Shown: one piece after another, positions 32,728-44,700 of the stretch
How the letters are laid out: each line of letters begins with the position of its first letter
Position numbering within the stretch: position 1 is the stretch's first letter
Origin: Leptasterias polaris
Taxonomy: Eukaryota > Echinodermata > Asteroidea > Forcipulatida > Asteriidae
DNA: 64,000 bases
Assembly: GCA_037783415.1 (NCBI GenBank)
Contig: JAZGTN010000059.1
Span: 4,836,001 to 4,900,000, forward strand
Reading direction: 5' to 3'
Notes under the pieces: model-generated
Seen by the model: only the letters and a program-made list of their open reading frames with translations
What the model was told of the DNA's origin: nothing
Databases searched by the model: none
Position numbers and translations under genes: made by a program

Positions 32728-35700
32728 ATGTCTAAACGAAAGAAGAGCCGTGCTATCATTGATTCAGACAGCTCTAGTGGTGACAGTGGGTCTGATTTGG
32801 AAGAGGTAGGCCTAGATTTTACTATTTAGAATATGTGCTGTTAACAATTACTGCATTGGTTCCATTGCCATTTTTTCGTATGATGATGTGGGTAATTCAT
32901 GATGTGTGTCCTGATTTTTGTATGTGGAACACGGCGAGTGATTGAGATAGGCCTACGTCAAAATATACGTAAATTTCAAATTTGTGTATCATTCAAATGC
33001 CAAAATGCCTGACCACCGTCTGAAGATGACATAACTAGGTACTACTATAATAATAAAATAATTAATTTTTAATAAAAATTAATATGAATTATTATAATAA
33101 TAAAATAATAATAAAAATAAATAATAAAAAAAATTATAAAAAAGCACTAGTTTTTAGAATATTTTATTATTATATTAATAATTATATTATAATTAAATAT
33201 AATGTTATATCAAAATATTTATTCGAGAACTGGTGTGTGACAATTCAATTTCAACTTACATTACAAGCCAAGGGGGCACAAATACTAAATGTAGACCAAG
33301 TCAGGTGGCACTGATGATACAGAACAAACAAATCTACCCCTTGAATGATGCCACGCATTTTACTACTCCTACCTAGAAGTAGAACTATGAGATTCGTTCC
33401 GCTATCGTCGAGGCGATAGCGGAACGAACCTCATAGTTCTAGGAGTATCATTTTACCGTGAATTGAAAGTGTTTATTGTGAGCCTGATGAATTGCCTGAT
33501 GATGTACCCAGTACTCTGAGTTGAGTTGGTTCCATTCCAGTATCGTCCTAGCGAGGAAAATTTTCTGAGGAATAATAGCCTAAGCACTATTTATGTACTC
33601 GGTGCTAATTTACTCAGTGTTTTTTTGAGTCGGAATTGACAAGTTTCTATCTATGATCCAAATTGTTTGCAGGAACTTCTTTCATTGGCCAAGAGGAAGC
33701 GAACAGAACCTGATGCCAGTTCCCAGGACCCCCAGGACTCGCCACCTCCACAGACGCCACAAAAGAATGACTCAGAATCAGAGACATCTGAGAGTGATGA
33801 TGAGGTAACGATCCACAGACACTAAATTTTAAGAAGTAACTTTAAACTAATATAATTTGTTTTTTTACCCTTGTCTAGTAATGCACATATCAATTGTAAT
33901 CCCGGCCCTGGGGGACCCGGGACTAGCGGGGACTTGGCCAGGGATGTAAAAATGGCTTGGCGTCATAGTCCCTGCCATGCCCCGCTACGTGCCCGGCCGG
34001 GCGGGGCACTTGTTTTTGTACATCCCCCGCACGATCCCGGCCCAGGCATGCGGAGCATTTATAACAACCCCCGCACGATCCCGGCCCCGGCATGCGGGGC
34101 ATTTATAACAACCCCCGCACAATCCCGGCCCGACCGACATGCAGGGCATTTGTCACCCACAAAACGATCCGCTATTGTCCCGGTAGGGCAGGGAATGTCC
34201 CGGCTACCTCTGCCAAAGTCCCGGGTCCCCCAGGGCCGGGACTACAATTGATACGTGCATAACTAGTTAGTTAACTATATTATTTAGTTAACTATAACTA
34301 GTAAACTTGGTACAACATGTGTAGAATCTCTTTTGGGAGGAGTGTTGGCTCTGAATACAGCCAGTGTTAGAACAGTATACTGTGCTCATCTTCATGAGAA
34401 TGCTGGACTGCTGCTGATGATGATGCTTAGGTAGAGCTGGAGGGATGCACATTTGGGCAGGAAGTTTGAAAGCTGTTCTTGACCGGTGGTGCATGGAAGT
34501 TAGCTCATTCTTCAAAACCTTGAGACTACACCGGCTCTTTTTCAGAGGCAACACTACTCCCAAAGGAGATTGTACACAAGGTTTTAGCCAGGATTTGGTA
34601 AAAGGGTGTCCAAATCTGCTGGAAATTTAAAAACTGGGTGTCCAAATTGTTCACTTACAATACATTTACATGTAAATGACAGATGAAACAGGGTGTCCAA
34701 ATTTAAAACAGGGCGTCCAAAAGACACCCAGACACCCCTCTGGCTAACACTATGATTGTACACATGGTTGTACCTGCAAGTTTACTAGTTTAGTTACACC
34801 TCATTGTCCTTACCAGCAAAGTTTCAAACAACACTTCCTAAATTTGTTTATTTTCTAACTCCCTTGGTTGGAATATATGCTTAAGTTCAGTCCTGGCAGT
34901 TTAAAAGACAACTATTTCCAGGCAATCTCAATTGTGCTTTTGCAACTATTTTCTTTTGGATCTAGCAAGTCAAACATTTTGTGCTACCAAAGTGTTCCTT
35001 TTGCTAGTTGTGATAATCATAACCCTCCATCCTCCCGACGGTCAGAGATCGGAGGGTTACACCAAATAAAACATGTGGCAAACTTTTTTTCTTATAATTG
35101 TTAATGTACGAAATTGTAACTCCGTTATCACAAAGGTGGTTTTTAATAATTATTGGTAATCTAATTTACATAAATATAAATACACAATTATAAAGTTGAG
35201 TAAACAAATTAAAAAAGAGAAAAAAGTATGAACACACACAGATTACCGAGTATTAAAATCTTTGTGATTCTATCACAGCAGATTTGAACATAGTACCTGT
35301 TTACTTTTCAGACTTCTGAAGGGACCTATACCATTTCACTTTGGGTTTTTACAAACAATCTTGGGAAAGGTGGATTATATGGCTGCCTTTGCGGCCACCA
35401 ATTTTATAACTCATTGCATATAAAGAAGTGTATTAACTGAGTCTTCTCTGTCCAATTCTGTCTCTTTAGTGGACGGTCGGCGGTAACAAAAAGAAAAGAC
35501 GGGTGAAGAAGAAAGTCACCCAAAGGCGAGTTTCAAAAGCCCACTCGGAAGACTCTGCCCTGAACAGTGACTCTGATAAATCTTCATTGGAGGAAGGTAC
35601 AAAGAAACAACACAATGTTGTTATAGAATTCATATCTTTTTCTTCAGTTCAGGCGTTACTTTGGATTGGGTAAATGTAGTAGTGTACTTTTAAAGTTTAT

Positions 35701-38700
35701 AAACACTCCCAGTTGTTGGACAGTGTTATTACATTAAGATGTTCCACAGTGTTAATATTACATATGAATGTCCTATATAGTGTTAATATTACATAATGAT
35801 GTGTGCGTGAAAGAAGGACATAACGAAAAGTTACCGGAGAAAGGGCATTTGCATTTAAAGTGCAAAATTGTGTTTCAAGAAAATTGAGTGAAAGTTTGAT
35901 CGTGTTTCTGCCATTCATTTGTCATCGTGGTGAGGTTAAATTCTGCATGAGAATGGAAAACATCTCGTTGGCGTGATTTCTAGCAACAGAAATGTACCAG
36001 TAATATGCCACTCTTTTTTTTTAGGAGCCATTTTATTGCTTACGGCCTTTTGTTACTGGAACAAAGTACTTTGTGTGACTGGAAGGGCATAGAGCTGTAC
36101 GCCCTTCTTTTAGGCACACAACGAAATACACTTTCAGAGGTATTATACAGGATTGTTAAGGATAAAAACATCATTGTTTAATTTTAGTCTGAAAGCTTAC
36201 TGATCAAGAAGTTTATACTAAAACCATTTTTGGGGGAAATGTTCCCCCTTTGAAATGAAGTCGTATTCCAGAAAACTGTATCTGAAAACCTTAAAAAAAT
36301 GCAACAGCTGATTTCGGTTGTTTAACCATAATTAAGGACATCATGTTTTAAATGCTGAAAATTGTGCATGGTTTTTCACTATTTTCTCCTGAGTAAAAAA
36401 AAAATTGATTAAGCCCAAATTTTCACAGGTTTGTTTTGACATGTTTATGGTTGATCAAACAAAACATGAAAACTGTCTGCTGCTATTTTATCAGCTCTAC
36501 TAAACCTGTATAATACCTGTGTAGTTTGTAAATTGGTGTAAATGTGCAAGATGCTCATGAGTTATTTAATTGCCACTATTCCCAGGTGAAGTTTCTGATT
36601 CGGACAGCAGCGAGTCCCTCTCCGCCTCCGGGGTGTCGGACATCTCGGACGATGAGCCACAATTTAAGGATGGGTATGATGAGAACCTGATGGGTGACGA
36701 TGAGGATAAGGCGCGGCTCGCTCAGATGACTGAGATGGAGAGAGAACAGGAGATCTTTAATCGCCTGGAGAAACGAGAAGTTGCTAAGACAAGGTCAGAA
36801 CCTCGTGACCTCTCTTGATTCTTACTGGAAGGGTTTATTTTTCTGCTGATTTTTTTTTCTTCAAAGTTATGAATGCAAAACAGGTTATTGTTCTTTTTCA
36901 ATTATAAAGTTGCATGTCATTAGGATTGACATATTGGGAAGGTGTGCAAAAGGAGATCATTTTTGTAAACTTTAAACAGTTTAATAGATGTAAAATTTGC
37001 ATCGAGAAAGTATGGCATACATGTATACAGTGCTTTATACAAATTAGTGTATGGGTAAAATCAAATAATATTTATGCTCATCTCGGACGATGAGCCACAG
37101 TTTATTTGTTCTGCCTAGTTACTCTTAATGGGGGACTTTTGGGACGTTAGTTGGCAGCAGACTTACCAGGTAAATTGACTGTTTTTGGTAATGTGCTCAT
37201 GCTCAGAACTACGAACAATGCAAATTTACCTGGTAAGTCTTCTGCCATCTAGCGTTCCAAAATCTCCCAGAGCACCCAGTTGGACATTGTGGTCTGTGGT
37301 AATGGTTGCACTGAAATGACCCCTTGCAGACACGGAATGCACCTCCGAAAAATGGGCATCTACATTTTCCATCATTTTGGGGGTCAAGTCCTTTGTGTTA
37401 ATTTTGACTCCCAAAATGGGGACAGGATAGGTGCGTATACGTGCGCTGCATGTCTTGCAATACGACTATTTATTTAAGACCAATCCGTTAAGCAATGCCC
37501 ACCATAGCAAATGTCTTTCTGTTAAACTCTTCAAACAAATGACAGATTTGAAATCGAGAGAAAACTGCGACAGGCCAAGCGAGAGCGGAAACGGCAGAAG
37601 AGAGATCGGCTCGCCAAGGAGCAAGGAAACAGCAGCAGCCTGAGCAACAGCGCACGCCTGGCTTCCCGCAGTGACATCACCAAGGAGAGGAGACGTACCA
37701 TCGAGGACAAGAAAGATCGCAAGGCTCAGGCTATCCTAAATCTGAAGGCTGAGAGAGAGAAGAAGGAGAAGAAGAAATCAGGTTAGGAGCGGAGTCAAAA
37801 TGCTTTTAACCCTCCTACTGTTTAACCATTTATTATCATCCACTGTGGTTTTGAATGACAGATGCACACTGCCAGCCTACAGTATGATATCATGTGGTGA
37901 ATGTGTCTACACAGTCAACCCTCCTCTGACTGTCTGACCATTCAATTATCATCTACTATAATGACAGATGCATTCTGCCAGCATGCAGTAAGATATCATG
38001 TAGCGAATGCCTCTACACAATCAATCCTGCTTACATCTGACCATTCAATATTATCCACTGTGGTTTTGAATGACAGATGCATTCTGCCAGCATGCAGTAA
38101 GATATCATGTAGCGAATGCCTCTACACAATCAATCCTGCTTACATCTGACCATTCAATATTATCCACTGTGGTTTTGAATGGTAGATGCATTATGTCAGC
38201 CTACAATATGATAACATGTGGTGAATGCATACACAGTATACAGCCAACCCTCCTACTGTCTGACCATTCAATAACATCCACTGTGATTTAGAATATTGGA
38301 TAAAAAACGATATGCCAGCATGTAATATGATAACAGTTTAAAATCCTCCCCAAATGATATCATGTTGGGAATGCATGTACCTTGGGCACAGTCGTTCTAC
38401 AATTAGTTCAAGCTGACATACTGGCAAATGTCATGGAAATAAGGAAGAAAAACAAAAGTTGAGCAGTGATAATCCTTAACATGCAGTCTTGAAAAGCATC
38501 TCTGTTCCTGATAAACTTTTCTAAATAAATGGTATTAAAGTTAGGTTCATAGTTTGGATGTTGGGTAGGGTTGGGCAAGATACAATAAAAGCTGAATACA
38601 GTGTCTACTTGCTGAGAAAACAGCACAAAAACTGTCGCGGTGCTTTTACCAGAACGTGAAATACATCCACGTTTACAAGGTGACAGTGGGTACCAACTGC

Positions 38701-41700
38701 ATCTCTGGCTGCAGCATTCATGAACAGACGCCAACTCTCGGATACCTAAGACACAATTCATGCATGAGTTGTTTCCCAGACTTTGTTTTTATTGACCTTA
38801 TGCATTGACGTCACCAAGCCGCCATCTTAGAGGTAAACTGATGATGAAACAATGGAAACGCGCTGATTTGTACGCGCGGCGCACAAGACAGGCCAATGAG
38901 CATCTTCCTTTTGACCTCTAGGTGAGGGCGCCCTACTCAAATGACGTCATATGCATAAGGTCTATTGACAAAATAATTTCACAGGATGCTTACTACCATT
39001 ACCATCTTATACAAGTAAGTTTTCGGATAGAAGTTACACAAATTCTTCGCGGGTCATTACCAAAGTATGATATGCCATTAAACATGTCAATTAATTCATC
39101 TTTGTTTAAATGCCACTTCTCAATTTAAACGTAATTTCCAGCAGACACACCGGTTACAAGAAGGGAACCTCTCAGGGCAAGTGACGTCTACTCGGATGAC
39201 GACGACGATGAGGAGGAAGACGATAAGAAGAACGATGCCTCCAGCTCATCAAGCAGTTCATCCTACGGTGGATCAGACGACGACCGTGACGAGTGAGTCA
39301 ACCTCTCTTTAGAGTCTTTCAGGGATGAGATTTGTCAGACTTTTGTCTGAATTCAGACTTTTTATGTCAGCCTGGTGAATAATAAAAAGCCTTTCATTTT
39401 TCCACATAAAAGAAAGACTGCCCTTTGATCTACTTCACTAGTGCTTAGGACACTGTTCCTAAAAGCTTTTTGAATTCCAAACCCTCCCTAAGGGTTACCA
39501 AAAGGTAGAAACGCCATAATTTCAACATACATTTAGGCCCTACGTCCTAAAATTTTGATCCAACATGTAGTTTCAGACTTTTTTACCATCAATGCCTCTC
39601 ATCCCTAGTCTTTTCATCAGTAATTTGTTTTACATTAGCCGAAGCTTACATGTATATGTGGATTTTTTTTAAACATGATAAAGTTAGGCATGCACCCTTT
39701 TAGCTGATGTGGTTTTATGGCTCCATTTCTCCGATATGGAAAGGCATTTTTCATTCTTTGTCTAGTAATAATAATAACAAAATGGATGTTTATATTGCGC
39801 AATACCAATATACGCTTATGCGAATTACAATAAATACAAAAAAGCAGCGAACAAAATACAATTACACCTACTAAAAAGAATTAATTGTAAAAAAATGGCT
39901 GTTTAACTTGGACTTTAAATCCATCAAGTGAAGATGATTGTCTTATACAAGGAGGGAGATTATTCCATAGTCTAAGACCCATGTAAATGTTTTCTTAGTG
40001 TTACCATAATTTTTGGACCATAAGCCAAGGCTTATGAATTAACTTACAGGCCTTCATGTGAAGTAAGCTTCATCAATTTGACTTAAATTTAAACGAAAAG
40101 GTTTGCCAACTTCAATATATTTACCAAAATCTTAAAAAAATGAAAAAACACAAAACCATCCCAGATTCTCATTTCAGTTCTGTACTTCAAATGTGTAGTC
40201 ATGTCTGTACTTGCATTACCAAACGTTATTGTGTACAGTGATTGTTTTAGTGTGCTCAACAAGTTGGTCTTGTTCCGACTTTTGGAACTTGCCAGGTGAA
40301 TTGTCAGTTTAATGCTAGAAACTAAATAGCCTTATTTCTCCCGATTCCTTCCCAAACAGTGAGGATGAAACCCCAAGAGTGACGTTCATTTCTTCAAAAG
40401 AAGAGCTCAGTAAAATCAGGTTATCGAGGCATAAACTAGAAAGGTAATAATAACAAATGTAGGGGATTGAAAATAATGTTTATATAACAAATTGTAGGGA
40501 TTAAGATTCCGACCAACAAAAGGAATATCAGTCCATCACCCTGGTTAGTGTCTGGGGCTAACATTTTAAAGAAAAGGAAGGTGTCATTTTTTTTTACCAT
40601 TGGCTTTGGTTAAACTTTAAGGAAATTTCAACCTGGACTTCAACAGGTTTTTGTACAGTTATAGGTAATGTCACATTAACGTAATTTAATAAACCCATTT
40701 TAAAGTTTTGCATGTTTTATGTTCATTTAACAGATGGGTCCATATGCCGTTCTTTGGTGATACTGTGGTTGGATGTTTTGTACGTATCGGGATTGGTGCA
40801 AACGGTGGACGATCAGTGTATAGGGTAAGTACACAATGAATGTGTGATGGTCAATGTGATAGAAGCATAGCTATTTAACTAGAGCACTAACTTGCCCTGC
40901 ATTTTCGAAGGTGCATCCATCAATAAAAAAATCAATTCGGAAAACTACTTGATAAAGTTTACAAAAATCCCTCTATTAACTCTCCATTCTTTGTGACATT
41001 TCCAGTGAGATGACCAACCAATAGACCGTTCCCACGAAATATGTAAATTACACAATACGCGTGCGCACTAACACTTTTTTGTATGGGCTGATGGTGGCGT
41101 GATGTGTTTGTGCGTCTGTTTAGTGCACAACTCTATGGCGTTTGCCAACCAATAGAGTATGTACGCATGTGTGAATGTAATTAGCATATTTCATGGGAAG
41201 GGTCTATTGAAACCATTCAAGGGGCACAACTGGCACATGTGTGTACTGTTATTTACCACATATTATCATATTGCAGGCTAGTAGTATAGTCTGTCAATAA
41301 AAACCACAGTGGACAATATTGAATGGTCAGACAGTAGGAGGGTTGACCGTGTACTGCATAGATACATTCACCACATGATATCATTTTGCAGGCTGGCATA
41401 GTTTATGTTTCATTCAAAACCATAGTGCATGCTATTGAATGGTCAGACAGTAGGAGGGTTGACTTTGTAATGCATAGATCAGGCCTGGAATTACAAATTT
41501 CTTAGGGCAAGGCCACTTTGGCCTTGGAGCAGGCCAATTTTTGAAGGGCACCAAGGCCAGTAGGTAGGGCACCAAGGCCAAAAATGTAAAAATAGAAAAG
41601 GCACGAGGCCATTTTGTGATCCAAAGTAAAACCATAGTGCATGACTTTTCTTATTATTGATTAAAACTATACTATCTTTATTGAACAAGTTATGATACCC

Positions 41701-44700
41701 TTAAAAAAAAAAAAAAAATTAAAATTTTAACAATTTGAAAATTGGCCACAGGTTCCCCTATGGGTGGTAAACCCAATGAAACAGTTTGCATGAATAAGAT
41801 ATTGATAAATCATATCTTATTCATAAACAAACTGTAAAAGTATAATTCTACCTCCATGCTACAGCCAGCACATGTCAACGCACTTTCTAGGTTTAATAGA
41901 ACCATGATAGAACAAAATACCCACTCCTAAAGGTAAAAAGACCAGGCCATAAAACCACAAAGACACCGCACATGCGGCTTGTCTTTTGAGTGAAGCAAGA
42001 GTATTACAAACTAAAACAATGTATAACAATCTGCAGAGGATTAAGATAAGACGTAATTGGATCACAATAGGATTGTCAATCATTCTCCTAGGAGTGTCTG
42101 GAGTGTCTGAGGTAAAGAAAAGGACAGACAGTTTTGTTTTTTTCCCTGTCGGCTTCGTTTGGGTAGAAAAGTTTGGTTTTTTAAATCATTGTCAACTGGG
42201 TAAAACAAGTTTTTAGTGAAATTGTCGGCAGCCTGCGCTTCTGGACAACACTGAAAACAGTTGAAAAAGGGGAAAAAGGGCCGGCAATTATGGCCGTGAA
42301 AAGGGTAATTTTATGAAGGGCACCACGGCCAGTTACAAGGGCATCGACGGCACTGGCCGTCATGGCCGCCGTGTAATTCGAGGCCTGATAGATGCATTCA
42401 CCACATGATATCATTCTGCAGACTGGCATAGTTTATGTACAGAGATGCCAACATTGAATTCCGAAAAAGAGTAGCACCGCCGAGCAAGTTTTGGTCAGGC
42501 ATACAAGTTACAACTCACCGAGCTGTAAAAAGAGGAAAATTGTGACATTTATGATAAAAACTAATGTTTTCATCGAAAATTGCTTAATGCAAAGTGGCCT
42601 TGCTTATATAAAGGCCAAACAATTATGAATTTTATTTAGGCTTGATTTAAAAAATAAATAAAATAAATTATTGATTTTTTATTGATTTTTTTATCGGACC
42701 GCAATTTGCACTAGCTTGTGCATGAAGAGAACCATACTGCAATTCTTCCAACTAAATTCAACAAAAATGCTTTGGTTTTTGTCCCATTGTTTATTGAGAA
42801 ATTAATGCTCACGGTTGTACAGACACACCACACCACAGCAGGCCATTCAAGTCTTCAATTCAAACGACTTCAGCAAGAGGAATTTTGTCAACTTGCCTTT
42901 CCAACCAATTCCATTACCACCAACTGCATTCTTTACAACTTTTTTATTAACAGTTTCCATCAGATCTTGGCCTCGATTGCGATCGATGAAATCTTTTCTT
43001 TTCGTCACTTTGAATTTAGTTGATCAATGCATGCAGCGATCGCGATGTTTCAAACAAACTCCACAACGACGTGCGCTTGCATTGCTGACAGATAAAAGTT
43101 ATCACAGTGTCTGTTTGCCGCCGCATCCCACACACATGAAGCGTTAGAAAAACTGCGGAACCAGTCTCTACAAAAGCAACTGTAGAATGTATGCTGTACA
43201 AGGTGCATTGTGTCTCTGTGCTATGCGTGTCAGTGTAGGCAAATCCTGAGTGCGATAGTTTATTGGATCGGTACCTAAATTATAAGAACAAAACGGGTGT
43301 GAATTCGGTTCCGCTATCATCACTTTTAACCACGCGGCAGACAACATTTAAAGTTTTTTATTTTATTTTATCATGATACATTGTTTGTAACTACATTTAC
43401 ACGGGGCGGCTTGTTTATCGTATTTAATTGAAGTATTATCGTAGCGGCGTATTCACGGCTCAAAATTGTAATTTCTACGCCCAAATCGTGTATGTTGGCA
43501 TCTCTGTATGTATCATTCAAAACCACAGTGGATTATATTGAATGGTCAGACAGTGGGAGGGTTAACAGTTTAAACAAATCAACTCAATCACCAACCAGCA
43601 GTCATAATATGCAATCAATGCTATTTAACTCATCAGAGACTCTTTCACATCAAGGCTCAAATGGTCATTCTTTTTTCTCTCCTCTTGTCTTGTCTTATCT
43701 TGATGGGTGCTGCATTATCACCCCTTGTCAGGGTTTACACAGGGTCAGTTGTTCTCATGGAATTGCCAACCATGCTAGAAACACCGCGGCAAACACCTTC
43801 TCTTAACAATAAGTGTACTAGGTTCTTTTACTTGCATTACATAACACACAGGAACTAACGCTTTACGTTCCTTCAAAAGGACGAAGCAATAATGGTTCAG
43901 TGTCTTGTTTAAGGACACAAGTGTCAAGACCAGGACTCGAACCCACACTCTGCTGATCAGAAACACCAGAGCTTGAGTCTGGTGCTCTTAACTGCTCGGC
44001 CATGACATGCCATCATTTGCCCCGCCTCATGCGTTATTTACATTTGTTTGTTAACTTTTGGTTCGTCTTGCAGGTTGCGGAGGTCACCGAGTGTGTAGAA
44101 ACAGCCAAAGTCTACCAACTTGGCGGTAACCGAACAAATAAAGGTCTTCGGCTGAGGTAAGTCTATGAACAAAAGCACTATCATTTTGGTTTTATGCTCA
44201 TACATTGATAAGGGTTAAAAACCCAAATTGCAGACCAGGAAGTTACATGTTTAACAGGGCAAGGCAATTTTTTTCTTTTTCACAAAGGGCACTTCCTTTG
44301 GAATATTTTGAAGAAGCATTAAGGCCAAGACAAGGGCAACAGAAGCCATAGCCTTTGTGTAATTACAGCCCTAAGAGAACATTCTTTATACTCAATTATT
44401 AAAAGTTCCCCTTGAAAAATAGCACAAAACATTAATTCAACTTCCTCAACGACAAACTAAACTCACGAAACTGTTTCTTTTGGTTGAAGGTATGCGACGC
44501 AAGAGAGAGTTTTCCGTCTGGAGTTTGTTTCCAATCAGGATTTCACGGACTCAGAGTTCAGCAAATGGAAAGAGGATGTAAGCGCTAAATTATGTTTCAG
44601 AGACATGCAATTTGCCAGCTGATATTAACCCTTTAGAGACCATTCATTTCCGTACAATCATCACAAAACACCCAGACACTGCTAACGTTGTTAGTTTTTT

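Larger units (their letters stand above)
41245..43566 (+). repeat. 118-bp repeat array split by two transposon insertions
   Basis: Repeat units (GAATGGTCAGACAGTAGGAG, CACCACATGATATCAT, CATTCAAAACCA) occupy 41245-41479, 42388-42439 and 43507-43566. The gaps are two separate TIR elements, so the array predates both. RTF1 intron 8. Confidence 0.85.

Noticed and set aside
33481..33530. C/D-box-like TGATGA … CTGA in RTF1 intron 1
   Set aside because: Spacing is too short, there is no terminal stem and no clear guide element.
33871..34251. 126-residue proline-rich frame
   Set aside because: It lies inside a GC-rich MITE with long inverted repeats; composition reflects the repeat.
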